From Erythrobacter litoralis (GTDB lineage: Bacteria; Pseudomonadota; Alphaproteobacteria; Sphingomonadales; Sphingomonadaceae): a stretch of DNA of 64,000 bases. Position 1 is the first letter of the stretch; the number at the start of each line of letters is the position of its first letter. The notes beneath the pieces are model-generated. The model made no database searches, was not told the DNA's origin, and saw only the letters and a list, made by a program, of their open reading frames with translations. The position numbers and the translations under genes were made by a program. Of this stretch, positions 42,042-50,621 are shown piece after piece. The stretch covers positions 310,001 through 374,000 of the forward strand of contig NZ_SOSI01000002.1 in assembly GCF_029760855.1 (NCBI RefSeq). Reading direction: 5' to 3'.

Positions 42042-42125
42042 GGGGTGAAATCCTCACAAAAAGTCGACAGAAGGTAAGCGGTTCAGACTGTCGAACGCCT
42101 GAACCGCTTCGTCCTCTGTCTCGGA

Positions 42126-42686
42126 TCAGCGCAGACCGCGAACGCTACCGAAATTTACATCGCGAACCCTGCCACGCTCGACGGTGCAGGTGAAAGTGCC
42201 GCGATCGCCCCTATTGTAGCCGCGGCGTCCATAACCACGCTGCCCATCGACTTCGATGCGGCCCTTTACGCGCCAGCCATAGCGTGTGTCGTCCACATCG
42301 CGAATGTCGGTGACCCGGGCGTAGCGATACCCGCCATAACGTACCGCCTCGCTTCGCGCCGCATTCACGCAGCGTTCGACCGCGCCACGGGGATTTCCGC
42401 GAGCGCGATAGGCATTGCGGCGATATTCATTCCCGTCGCGATAATATCGGCCATCGCGGTAATAGCGGTCGCCCCTGTAATAATCGCGGTCGCGCTTGGA
42501 CGAGCTTGCGATAGCGGCGATGCCGCCGATGATGACCGCGCCGGCAATAATCTCGCCGGCGGAGATTCCGTCGTTGTCTCGGTCGTAGCGCTGCGCGCTT
42601 GCCGGGGTGGCTCCGGCCAACGCCATTGCACCCATTGTTGCAGCCGCGATCCCACCCTTCGCGAACTTCGTAATTTTATTTGTCAT
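42126..42686 (-). CDS. Secreted protein of unknown function (paralog of 41247-42041)
   Basis: 186-aa protein with a signal peptide (TMGAMALAGATPASAQ), then RYDRDNDG, the helix ISAGEIIAGAVIIGGIAAIA, an Arg/Tyr-rich stretch of GDRYYRDG-like repeats and a C-terminal fold with RCVNAARSEA and GTFTCTVERGRV. It shares this order with the larger neighbour 84 nt downstream on the same strand, minus the acidic tail, so the pair is a tandem duplication. Function unknown. Confidence 0.8.
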   Translation of the reverse strand: MTNKITKFAKGGIAAATMGAMALAGATPASAQRYDRDNDGISAGEIIAGAVIIGGIAAIASSSKRDRDYYRGDRYYRDGRYYRDGNEYRRNAYRARGNPRGAVERCVNAARSEAVRYGGYRYARVTDIRDVDDTRYGWRVKGRIEVDGQRGYGRRGYNRGDRGTFTCTVERGRVRDVNFGSVRGLR

Positions 42687-42816
42687 GTGAGGTCCTCCCT
42701 CGTCGGAACCGCGGCGGGATTGCCTCGGCTACGGTCCCGTTATACGCAGATGGCGTGAGACGAGACTGAACTCCGACGACAGGAGTTGTTCATAAATTAC
42801 GGTCTTTTTATGAATA

Positions 42817-44202
42817 TCAGGGTGTGGCGGCGAGAACGTCCCTCGTGAACGCGGCGATATCGAACCGTGCACCGACAGGATCTTCGCCCCGTCGCACGAT
42901 CACAATATCACGCCTCGGCACGATAACGACATACTGCCCGCGATTGCCCATCATCGCATAAGTGTCTGCCGGTACTCCTTTCGACTTGTCGAACAGCCAG
43001 AACCCCGCACCGTAGCCGAACGGACCATCGGGCTGCGGACCCGAAGGCGTAGCAACATACTCGGCCCAGCCTTCGGGCAGGATGCGTTCGCCCGAAGGAA
43101 GTACGCCGTCGTCGAGGTAAAGCTGGCCGAGTTTCGCAAGATCGCGTGCGGTCGACCACACCTGGCTGGACAGGATGTAATCGCCTTGCCAGTCGGTTTC
43201 GGCGACGGTCGCATCCATGCCCAGCTTGGCGAACAAGTCAGTGGGTGGATACGCGTCGAACGTTTCGTCGATCGCCATGACGGCCGCGAGCGTATCGTTA
43301 TTGGCGTAGCGAAAAACCGTACCGGGTGCGAAGACCAATGGCCAATGCAACGCGGTTTCTCTAACGGTGGAGCCGCCGAAATAGAGCGCATCGGTGCGGT
43401 TGCCTGGCGTATCCTGATAGCGACCCGAAGCCATTCGCAGGAGATGGTCGATGGTGATTGCGCGGCGCGGATCGATGTCGCTCGCGCCCAGTCCCGCGGA
43501 TGCTTCGGTATCCGCCGCACCGCGCTGCACCGCTGCTCCGATTATTGTAGACGCGATGCTCTTGGCAACTGACCACGTGCGTTGGGGCAAACCGCTATCG
43601 TAGCCGGGCGCAAAGGCCTCGCCCAAAATGCGTCCATCGCGTTGGATGAGAACTGCTGTCGTTCGCGTGCCCTCACCGTATGCGGGGTCGAAACCCGTAC
43701 GCGCAATTTTCGCGGCAGCGGTATTGGTCTGTGGATCTTGCGGCCGTTGGGTACCCGGAGAAATGACAGTATCGATCAACTGGCGAAACGGCGTTTCGCC
43801 TGCCGGAACATTCGCACCAATCGGAAGAAGCGAGCAGCCTTGCCCACTTCCTTTGAAGACCGCGACGCGCGGTTCGACCTCGTCGGCAAATATGACGCTG
43901 ACGTAATCCAATGCTCTGTCCTGGCCAGTCTCAACCTTGGCCTCCAGCGTTCCGACAATATCGTCGAGCGGCGCTTGAATGCCGAACAACTCCATAGCTT
44001 CGACCGAACGAGGAGCGCGCCGCAAACCGGAAGGATCGGCATTGCCAATCGCACTGCACAGGAACAGGGCCTTGTAACCCGCTGCCAGTGCCCGGTCGTA
44101 ACGATCCTCGATCTCCTCCTGCGACACCGATTGCGCTGCTGCCTGCGGGGCGAGGGGAAGGGCGATGAAAAGCGCGGCGGCGCTGAGGGTTTGGCGGATC
44201 AT
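42817..44202 (-). CDS. Serine hydrolase of the class C beta-lactamase family
   Basis: 461-aa secreted hydrolase. Signal peptide (LFIALPLAPQAAAQ). Residues 150-455 form the beta-lactamase/penicillin-binding fold with the SxxK motif SVAK (211-214) in RTWSVAKSIASTI, and an FRYANND segment supplying YxN. It resembles 6-aminohexanoate-dimer hydrolase/esterase-type members (DTPGNRTDAL, GMDATVAETDWQGD) more than true AmpC. The extra N-terminal 120 residues are unassigned. Substrate unknown. Confidence 0.88.
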   Translation of the reverse strand: MIRQTLSAAALFIALPLAPQAAAQSVSQEEIEDRYDRALAAGYKALFLCSAIGNADPSGLRRAPRSVEAMELFGIQAPLDDIVGTLEAKVETGQDRALDYVSVIFADEVEPRVAVFKGSGQGCSLLPIGANVPAGETPFRQLIDTVISPGTQRPQDPQTNTAAAKIARTGFDPAYGEGTRTTAVLIQRDGRILGEAFAPGYDSGLPQRTWSVAKSIASTIIGAAVQRGAADTEASAGLGASDIDPRRAITIDHLLRMASGRYQDTPGNRTDALYFGGSTVRETALHWPLVFAPGTVFRYANNDTLAAVMAIDETFDAYPPTDLFAKLGMDATVAETDWQGDYILSSQVWSTARDLAKLGQLYLDDGVLPSGERILPEGWAEYVATPSGPQPDGPFGYGAGFWLFDKSKGVPADTYAMMGNRGQYVVIVPRRDIVIVRRGEDPVGARFDIAAFTRDVLAATP

Positions 44203-44236
44203 GCGCTGGCTTGTGGCACGACTCCGGTGTCGTGCA

Positions 44237-44271
44237 AAATAAAAGGGCCGGAAGGTTTCCCCTCCGGCCCT
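44237..44271 (-). terminator. Rho-independent terminator of the rpsM-rplQ operon
   Basis: On the minus strand, GGGCCGGAGG and CCTTCCGGCCC pair over 44245-44270, followed by TTTTATTTT (44236-44244). It sits about 25 nt after the rplQ stop. Confidence 0.93.
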
Positions 44272-44293
44272 GCGTGTTTGCGAAACGAAGCGC

Positions 44294-44716
44294 TTATGCG
44301 TCTTCGTATTCTTCTTCCTCGTTCATCACCGGACCGGAATCCTGGCCTTTCGCCTCTTCGTCGCGGTCGACGAATTCGATCACGGCCATCTGCGCCGCAT
44401 CGCTGCCGCGATAGCCGGCCTTGATCACACGGGTATAGCCGCCTTCACGGTCGGAATAGCGTTCGGCCAGAACGTCGAACAGCTTCTTGAGCTGCGTCTC
44501 GTCACCAAGCTTGCTCATGGCGAGCCGGCGGTTCGACAGGCCGCCGCGCTTCGCCAGCGTGATCAGCTTCTCGACGTAAGGGCGCAGTTCCTTCGCCTTC
44601 GCGGCGGTGGTCATGATCTGCTCGTGCTTGATGAGCGCGGCGCTCATGTTGCGGAACAGGGCCTTGCGGTGGCCGGTCTTGCGCTGAAGCTTGCGACCAG
44701 AAATCTTGTGACGCAT
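44294..44716 (-). CDS. rplQ: 50S ribosomal protein L17
   Basis: 140-aa L17, starting [20 protein letters not shown], with the family signature [15 protein letters not shown]. The last 25 residues form an acidic extension ([20 protein letters not shown]) beyond the E. coli length of 127. It is the last gene of the rpsM-rpsK-rpoA-rplQ operon, 81 nt after rpoA and directly before the terminator. Confidence 0.98.
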   Translation of the reverse strand: MRHKISGRKLQRKTGHRKALFRNMSAALIKHEQIMTTAAKAKELRPYVEKLITLAKRGGLSNRRLAMSKLGDETQLKKLFDVLAERYSDREGGYTRVIKAGYRGSDAAQMAVIEFVDRDEEAKGQDSGPVMNEEEEYEDA

Positions 44717-44797
44717 CGTATTGTCCTTCGTTCGTTATGGGCCCGTACGAGGTAGCCCGTAGCCGGCGGCGGTTCGGGCCCGCCGCCATCGCCCTTT

Positions 44798-45853
44798 TTA
44801 GCCCAGCAGCTCCTGCTCGAGCTTCTTAGCCATTTCCTCAATGTTCTCCGGCGGCCATCCGGGGATGTCCATGCCAAGGCGGAGGCCCATCGAGCTCAGG
44901 ACTTCCTTGATCTCGTTGAGCGACTTGCGGCCGAAATTCGGCGTGCGAAGCATTTCGGCTTCGGTCTTCTGGACCAGGTCGCCGATATAGATGATATTGT
45001 CGTTCTTGAGGCAGTTGGCACTGCGCACCGACAGTTCCAGCTCGTCGACCTTTTTGAGAAGGTAACGATTGAGCTGATTGGTGTCGCTTTCCTGCGGTTC
45101 GGCCGCCTGACCGATGGTGCCGCCGGTAGGCTGCGGAATGCCTTCCTCGAAATGGACGAACAGGCTGAGCTGATCTTGGAGAATGCGCGCGGCGTAGGCC
45201 ACGGCATCTTCCGGCGTAACCGTACCGTCGGTCTCGATCGTCAGGCTGAGCTTATCGTAATCGAGTTCCTGGCCAACACGGGCGTTCTCGACCTTGTAGC
45301 TCACCTGACGAACCGGCGAATACAGGCTGTCGACTGGAATTAGACCAATCGGCGCATCGACCGGGCGGTTCATGACGGCGGGGCGATAGCCTTTGCCGAT
45401 ATCCGCGGTCAGTTCCATGTTGAGCGTCGCACCCTCATCGAGGTGGCAGATCACGAGATCTTTGTTCATCACCTCGATATCGCCCGAAACGGCGATGTCG
45501 CCCGCCTTCACGGCGCCGGGGCCCGTGGCGGAAAGCTGCAAACGCTTTGCACCTTCGCCTTCCATCTTGAGGGCGATCTGCTTCACGTTGAGGACAATGT
45601 CAGTCACATCCTCGCGCACGCCGGCAAGCGAAGAAAATTCGTGCAGCACGTTTTCGATCTTGATCGCGGTGATCGAGGCGCCCTGCAGCGAGGAGAGCAG
45701 TACGCGGCGCAGCGCATTGCCGAGCGTAAGGCCGAAGCCCCGCTCGAGCGGTTCGGCGACGAAGGTGGCCTTGCGCTTCTTATCGCCGGCTTCCTTGATG
45801 TCGAGAGTATTGGGTTTCTTGAGTTCCTGCCAGTTCTTGGTGTTGACGGACAT
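44798..45853 (-). CDS. rpoA: RNA polymerase alpha subunit
   Basis: 351-aa alpha subunit. The N-terminal assembly domain includes [19 protein letters not shown], and the C-terminal domain (about 260-340) has the promoter/activator-contacting [15 protein letters not shown] and LGMDIPGWP. Slightly longer than E. coli (329). It is flanked by rpsK (110 nt upstream, GC-rich and able to fold) and rplQ, the standard alpha-operon order, but without rpsD. Confidence 0.98.
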   Translation of the reverse strand: MSVNTKNWQELKKPNTLDIKEAGDKKRKATFVAEPLERGFGLTLGNALRRVLLSSLQGASITAIKIENVLHEFSSLAGVREDVTDIVLNVKQIALKMEGEGAKRLQLSATGPGAVKAGDIAVSGDIEVMNKDLVICHLDEGATLNMELTADIGKGYRPAVMNRPVDAPIGLIPVDSLYSPVRQVSYKVENARVGQELDYDKLSLTIETDGTVTPEDAVAYAARILQDQLSLFVHFEEGIPQPTGGTIGQAAEPQESDTNQLNRYLLKKVDELELSVRSANCLKNDNIIYIGDLVQKTEAEMLRTPNFGRKSLNEIKEVLSSMGLRLGMDIPGWPPENIEEMAKKLEQELLG

Positions 45854-45963
45854 GGATTTCCCCTGGGGCTTAGGTGCGGGCGGGACCGGAGCGCTTGATC
45901 GGCAGCCTCCGGTCCGTGAATGGGTTCGGCGGACCTAAAGGCGGCCCGCCGGACAGAGACGGA

Positions 45964-46353
45964 TCAGACGCGGCGGCGCTTGGACGGGCGCACACCGTTG
46001 TGCGGGATCGGCGTGACGTCGCGGATCGAGGTAATGGTGAAGCCGACGGCGGCAAGACCGCGCAGCGCGCTTTCGCGGCCCGAACCCGGACCCTTCACTT
46101 CGACTTCGAGCGTGCGGACGCCGTGTTCGGCGGCTTTCTTACCGGCATCGTCGGCCGCGACCTGCGCGGCATAGGGCGTCGACTTGCGGCTGCCCTTAAA
46201 GCCCATCATGCCGGCGCTGGACCAGCTGATCGCATTGCCCTGCGCATCGGTGATGGTGATCATGGTGTTGTTGAAGCTGGCGTTGATGTGCGCGACGCCC
46301 GAAGAAATATTCTTCTTGTCGCGCCGCCTTACCCGGCCTGGTTCGCGTACCAT
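45964..46353 (-). CDS. rpsK: 30S ribosomal protein S11
   Basis: 129-aa platform protein of the small subunit, the same length as in E. coli. It has the family features [18 protein letters not shown] and the C-terminal [18 protein letters not shown]. It lies 59 nt after rpsM. Confidence 0.98.
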   Translation of the reverse strand: MVREPGRVRRRDKKNISSGVAHINASFNNTMITITDAQGNAISWSSAGMMGFKGSRKSTPYAAQVAADDAGKKAAEHGVRTLEVEVKGPGSGRESALRGLAAVGFTITSIRDVTPIPHNGVRPSKRRRV

Positions 46354-46412
46354 TGGTCGTATTCCTTATAAACTTAGAAAGAAGGAAAAAGCGTGAAGGG
46401 ACGAGCCCTCGC

Positions 46413-46781
46413 TTACTTCTTCTTGCCGGCGATCGGCTTGGCCTTGCCCTTGCGGGTACGGGCGTTGGTATGCGTGCGCTGCCCGCGAACGGGCAGACCG
46501 GCACGGTGACGCAGGCCGCGATAGGACCGCAGGTCCATAAGGCGCTTGATGTTCATCGCCGTATCGCGACGAAGGTCACCCTCGACCATGTGATCAGCGT
46601 CGATCGTCTCGCGGATACGCAGCACTTCCTCGTCGGAGAGGTCCTGCACGCGGGCACTGTGATCGATGCCGAGCTTGTCGGCGATCTCAACGGCCTTGGT
46701 CCGGCCGATACCGTGAATATAGGTAAGCGCGATGATCACGCGCTTGTTGGTGGGGATATTTACCCCGGCAATACGAGCCAC
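46413..46781 (-). CDS. rpsM: 30S ribosomal protein S13
   Basis: 122-aa head protein that contacts tRNA and the large subunit. [15 protein letters not shown] at the N-terminus, [13 protein letters not shown] and the C-terminal [20 protein letters not shown] are diagnostic. Start is GTG 46781 with GGAG a few bases upstream. It is the first gene of the alpha operon here: the expected upstream neighbours secY-adk are separated from it by three other genes, and it has its own promoter and a leader of about 155 nt. Confidence 0.98.
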   Translation of the reverse strand: MARIAGVNIPTNKRVIIALTYIHGIGRTKAVEIADKLGIDHSARVQDLSDEEVLRIRETIDADHMVEGDLRRDTAMNIKRLMDLRSYRGLRHRAGLPVRGQRTHTNARTRKGKAKPIAGKKK

Positions 46782-46907
46782 TTACTTCTCCATGCTCCAC
46801 AGGGCCGGATCGCGGATGCGATCACCCCATCTCATCGCTCAAAAACATTCGGCACGCTGACATCGCGCCTGAACGCGAAAAGCCGGGTGGCGTGCAAAAG
46901 AGCGACC

Positions 46908-46921
46908 GCTAACCGGTTAGC
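46908..46921. repeat. Perfect 14-bp palindrome in the rpsM leader
   Basis: GCTAACCGGTTAGC reads the same on both strands. It lies about 18-31 nt downstream of the predicted start of the rpsM transcript, in a position suited to an operator. A role is inferred only. Confidence 0.5.
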
Positions 46922-46945
46922 AACGATGCCGAATGAAAGGCGCGC

Positions 46946-46974
46946 TTAATAGGATTCGCGAGGTACGTCAACAA
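46946..46974 (-). promoter_or_regulatory. Probable promoter of rpsM-rpsK-rpoA-rplQ
   Basis: On the minus strand TTGTTG (46969-46974) and TATTAA (46946-46951) are 17 bp apart. An overlapping TTGACG has only 14 bp spacing. It fits a gene that has lost its usual upstream operon partners. The start would be near 46939. Confidence 0.5.
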
Positions 46975-47075
46975 CCCATGCGCGCAACATGGCGAGGCCA
47001 CCATATGGCGCCGCAGGTTCGATGTTCAAGGGGTGCCGTGATGAGCGGAAAATGTCAATCGGGTTGCACATGCGG

Positions 47076-47852
47076 CTAGAAATTCGCCGTGAAAGCCCCG
47101 CCGTCCATCAGCAGGTTCTGGCCAGTAATGTATCCGGCGTGTGTGCTGGCCAAGAATGCGCAGGCCGCGCCAAATTCGTCCGGCGTGCCGAAGCGCCCGG
47201 CAGGACCTGAGCTTTCGCGCGCTTTGCGGACCTCGTCCTCTGCCTTGCCGGCTTGCTTCGCGATATTTGCGATGATCGCATCCTGCCGGTCGGTATCGAA
47301 ATTGCCGGGTAAGAGGTTGTTGATCGTGACGTTGGATCCCGCGACCTGCCGTGCGACGCCGGACAAAAATGCCGTCAGCCCTGCCCGGGCGCCCGATGAC
47401 AGATCGAGTTTGGGAATGCCCGTCAGCACGCTGGCAGAGGTTATGTTGACGATGCGGCCGAACCCACGTTCCACCATCCCGTCGATCACGCCCTGCACCA
47501 TCATGATCGGCGTCACCATATTACTGTTCAGCCCGCGGTGAATGTCTTCGTCCGACAAGTCGCGGAAGTCGGCGAGCGGCGGGCCGCCAGCATTGTTCAC
47601 CAGGATATCGACCGGTTTGACGGACAGCAGTTTCTCGCGTGTCTTCCGCTCAGTGATGTCGCCCAAAATCGCGGTTACCTCGGCGCCGGCTTCCTTGCGT
47701 AACACGGCTGCCGCCTGTTCGAGTTTTTCCTCGTCGCGCCCATTGAGGACGATGCTGCATCCTGCGCGCGCAAGGTGCAGTGCGCAGCCATGGCCCAGGC
47801 CCGCGCTCGAAGCACAGATGACGGCATGACGTCCTGCAATTCCAAGGTCCAT
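47076..47852 (-). CDS. Atypical short-chain dehydrogenase/reductase
   Basis: 258-aa Rossmann-fold protein of the SDR family. The cofactor loop is ASSAGLGHG instead of TGxxxGxG. NNAG is present (ILVNNAGGP) and the catalytic-region serine is in NITSAS, but the YxxxK pair is replaced: the aligned segment reads LDLSSGARAG, giving Ser for Tyr and Arg for Lys. This fits the beta-ketoacyl-reductase-like subgroup that lacks the standard tetrad. Reaction unknown. It is 10 nt after gdhA and probably cotranscribed. Confidence 0.9.
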   Translation of the reverse strand: MDLGIAGRHAVICASSAGLGHGCALHLARAGCSIVLNGRDEEKLEQAAAVLRKEAGAEVTAILGDITERKTREKLLSVKPVDILVNNAGGPPLADFRDLSDEDIHRGLNSNMVTPIMMVQGVIDGMVERGFGRIVNITSASVLTGIPKLDLSSGARAGLTAFLSGVARQVAGSNVTINNLLPGNFDTDRQDAIIANIAKQAGKAEDEVRKARESSGPAGRFGTPDEFGAACAFLASTHAGYITGQNLLMDGGAFTANF

Positions 47853-47862
47853 GCGAAGTCCC

Positions 47863-49218
47863 CTACATCACGCCAAAGTCGAGCATGGCGTCGGCGACCT
47901 TGCGGAAACCGGCAATATTTGCGCCGCGCACATAGTCGACCGCACCATCGTCGCTCTCGCCATCGCTCCTGCACTTTTCGTGGATTTCAGCCATCAACTG
48001 CGTCAGCATGTCGTCGAGCTTATCGCATTCCCAGCTCATCCGCTGCGAGTTCTGCGTCATCTCGAGTCCCGACACCGCAACACCACCTGCATTCGCCGCC
48101 TTGGCCGGCCCGAAGAGAATATCCGACTTGCGAAACCGCTTCGCCGCATCGCGCGTGCTCGGCATGTTCGCACCCTCGACCACCGCCATCACATCATTGT
48201 CCAAGAGTGCCTTGGCCGCATCGTCGTCGAGCTCGTTCTGGGTCGCACAAGGGAGCGCGATGTCGCAATCGACGTGCCACGGGGCGTTGCCCTCATGATA
48301 TTCAGCGCCGTCGAATTCGTCGGCATACTCGGATATGCGCCCACGCCGTTCCAGTTTGAGCTTCATTACCCAATCGAGCTTTTCCGCATCGATCCCGTCA
48401 GGATCGTGGACGAAGCCGTCGCTGTCCGACAGCGTTAGAACTTTCGCACCGCAATCGATCAGCTTTTGCGCCGCATAAAGCGCCACGTTGCCGGAGCCGG
48501 AGACAACCGCGGTTTTGCCATCCAGTTCTTCATCCGCATTTTTCAGCATCTCGCGCAGGAAGTAGACGACGCCGTAGCCCGTCGCCTCGGTACGCAGGCG
48601 CGAGCCACCATATTCGAGCGCCTTGCCCGTCAGCACACCTTCCCAGCGGCCCGTGATGCGCTTGTACTGGCCGAATAGGTAACCGATCTCGCGGCTGCCG
48701 ACGCCGATATCGCCGGCGGGCACATCCACGCTTGGGCCGATATGGCGGTAAAGTTCAGTCATAAAGCTCTGGCAGAAGCGCATCACTTCGCGATCGCTCT
48801 TGCCTTTGGGGTTGAAGTTCGAGCCGCCCTTACCGCCGCCCATTGGCAGGCCAGTAAGCGAGTTCTTGAAAGTCTGTTCGAACGCCAGGAACTTGAGCAC
48901 GCTTTCGGTAACACTCTCGGAAAAGCGCAAACCCCCTTTGTACGGACCGATGGCGTTGTTGTTCTGCACGCGCCACCCACGTTCGACGTGAATGTTGCCG
49001 TCGTCGTCCTCCCAACACACGCGGAACGAAACAACGCGATCGGGCTCGGCGAGGCGGCGGAGAATTTCCGCCTCTTGGTAGTTCTCGTTATCAGCGATGA
49101 AAGGCAGGATGTCTTCGGCCACTTCACCTACGGCTTGCGCAAATTCTTCCTGGCCTGGATTGCGTTTGCGCAAGCCTTCGAGAAACGTATCGAGATCGGG
49201 CACGTCGGTGTTCGCCAA
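47863..49218 (-). CDS. gdhA: NADP-specific glutamate dehydrogenase
   Basis: 451-aa hexameric enzyme for ammonium assimilation (2-oxoglutarate + NH4 to glutamate). The family core is clear: GPYKGGLRFSESV, the catalytic lysine region LPMGGGKGGSNFNPKG, DVPAGDIGVG, and the nucleotide-binding VSGSGNVALYAAQ. The frame is open to 49293, but TTG 49218 is preferred: GGAG lies 8 nt upstream and the N-terminus then matches E. coli GdhA (450-aa class) within a few residues. It lies between the ribosomal blocks but has no link to translation. Confidence 0.95.
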   Translation of the reverse strand: MANTDVPDLDTFLEGLRKRNPGQEEFAQAVGEVAEDILPFIADNENYQEAEILRRLAEPDRVVSFRVCWEDDDGNIHVERGWRVQNNNAIGPYKGGLRFSESVTESVLKFLAFEQTFKNSLTGLPMGGGKGGSNFNPKGKSDREVMRFCQSFMTELYRHIGPSVDVPAGDIGVGSREIGYLFGQYKRITGRWEGVLTGKALEYGGSRLRTEATGYGVVYFLREMLKNADEELDGKTAVVSGSGNVALYAAQKLIDCGAKVLTLSDSDGFVHDPDGIDAEKLDWVMKLKLERRGRISEYADEFDGAEYHEGNAPWHVDCDIALPCATQNELDDDAAKALLDNDVMAVVEGANMPSTRDAAKRFRKSDILFGPAKAANAGGVAVSGLEMTQNSQRMSWECDKLDDMLTQLMAEIHEKCRSDGESDDGAVDYVRGANIAGFRKVADAMLDFGVM

Positions 49219-49311
49219 AATATTCGCTCCGCTGAAAGAGGACCCCACGCGCAGGAATGCGTCGGTTTTTCTTCCTACGCGCAGATGGCGCAATCGTTCA
49301 CCGAAAGGTCG

Positions 49312-49887
49312 CTAACCTTCCCCTTCCGCCTCATCCAATCCACCGAGAAGATCCCGCAGACCGGCGAGCTGCTCGCTCATCACGCTGTCGACAGCTTGCG
49401 AAATTTCCGCAACCTCGTACCGCATCGGACCTCCGACATTGTATTCCCACAAGATCTTTGTGCCGCCCTCGATCGGCTTGAGGGTTACGGTCAGCACACC
49501 CTCGGCTGGCTCACCTTGCAACGGACCGAGTCCCCCGCGCAGGCGGAGCGTTTTGAGAGGATCGGCGAGAACGACGACCGCATGCTGCGCGCTTCCGTCG
49601 AGCGAAGATCCGTCCTGCCGATCCTCGCCCGGCATGCGCTCGCAGAAGCAGCCGCCGGCCTGCGGGACGAGGGTCAGGTTCCCCGCATCGGCGGACCAGG
49701 TGTGCCGGTCGTTCCACCATCCCGAAGGCTTGGTCAGAGCAAGCCAGACCTGCATGGGCGAAGCAGCGACCGTGGCCGTATCGCGGGTTACGAACCCGTC
49801 TTCGGACGTCGCCACAACTTCGGCATGAACCACTACAGGCACCGCCGCCGCCGCCACGAACGCCGACACAAAAAATAAACAGCGCAT
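49312..49887 (-). CDS. SRPBCC/START-like (polyketide cyclase-type) secreted protein
   Basis: 191-aa protein with a signal peptide (FFVSAFVAAAAVPVVVHA) followed by an AHSA1/SRPBCC-like helix-grip fold: RDTATVAASPMQVWLALTKP at the first strand-helix, WWNDRHTWS, GTKILWEYNVGG and a long C-terminal helix. These domains bind hydrophobic ligands; being exported is less common. Ligand unknown. It lies 62 nt after adk and 93 nt before gdhA. Confidence 0.82.
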   Translation of the reverse strand: MRCLFFVSAFVAAAAVPVVVHAEVVATSEDGFVTRDTATVAASPMQVWLALTKPSGWWNDRHTWSADAGNLTLVPQAGGCFCERMPGEDRQDGSSLDGSAQHAVVVLADPLKTLRLRGGLGPLQGEPAEGVLTVTLKPIEGGTKILWEYNVGGPMRYEVAEISQAVDSVMSEQLAGLRDLLGGLDEAEGEG

Positions 49888-49949
49888 GATCTTTTCCCCC
49901 CTGAATGGGAAGATAGACTATCCAGCGATGAGTTCGAAGAAAAGCGCCC

Positions 49950-50594
49950 TCAGACGAGAATATCGTCGAGGGCGGCCGTCACATCCTCGATCGAAGCCAT
50001 GCCATCCACACGATGGACGATGCCGCGCTTCTCGTATCCGGGCAGGATCGGCGCCGTTTCACTGCGATAGACGTCCATGCGGTGCCGTACGGTTTCCTCG
50101 TTATCGTCGGGACGCCGCTTGAATTCGGTCGCCCCACAAACATCGCATACGCCCTCTTTCGCGGGAAGCTTGAACGTGTCGTGATAACCCTCGCCACATT
50201 CGGCGCAGGTGAAGCGACCGGTGATCCGCTCGACCAGTGCATCCTCGTCGACTTTCAACTCGATCACATGATCGAGCTTGCGACCGTGCTTGGCGAGAAT
50301 ATCGTCCAGCATTTCGGCCTGCGCCGCCGTACGGGGATAGCCGTCGAAGATCGCGCCAGTCGCAGAACCCATCGCCGTCAACTCGGCGTCGATCAATTCA
50401 GAGACGATATCGTCGGAAACGAGCTCGCCCTTTTCCATGATCGCCTGCGCCTTGATGCCCACGGGTGTGCGCGCCTTGACCGCGGCGCGCAGCATGTCGC
50501 CGGTTGAAAGCTGGCGCATGCCGTGATGCTCGACCAAGCGGTGCGCCTGCGTGCCCTTGCCCGCGCCCGGGGGGCCAAGAAGAATGATGTCCAT
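49950..50594 (-). CDS. adk: Adenylate kinase
   Basis: 214-aa enzyme interconverting ATP + AMP and 2 ADP. P-loop GPPGAGKGTQA at the N-terminus and DGYPRTAAQAE in the core. The LID carries four cysteines (C130, C133, C150, C153), as in zinc-binding LIDs of Gram-positives and some alphaproteobacteria (for example Paracoccus). Last gene of the spc-secY segment, 27 nt after secY. Confidence 0.98.
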   Translation of the reverse strand: MDIILLGPPGAGKGTQAHRLVEHHGMRQLSTGDMLRAAVKARTPVGIKAQAIMEKGELVSDDIVSELIDAELTAMGSATGAIFDGYPRTAAQAEMLDDILAKHGRKLDHVIELKVDEDALVERITGRFTCAECGEGYHDTFKLPAKEGVCDVCGATEFKRRPDDNEETVRHRMDVYRSETAPILPGYEKRGIVHRVDGMASIEDVTAALDDILV

Positions 50595-50621
50595 CGCGCT
50601 CGTCCCCTTTTTCGCGCGGCC

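Noticed and set aside
45854-45963. Alpha-operon S4-type pseudoknot leader between rpsK and rpoA
   Set aside because: GC-rich stems can form, but the known S4 leader is gammaproteobacterial and lies before rpsM; rpsD is absent from this operon.
49219-49293. GdhA start at TTG 49293
   Set aside because: It adds 25 residues with no family match; TTG 49218 has GGAG at 8 nt and fits the usual length.
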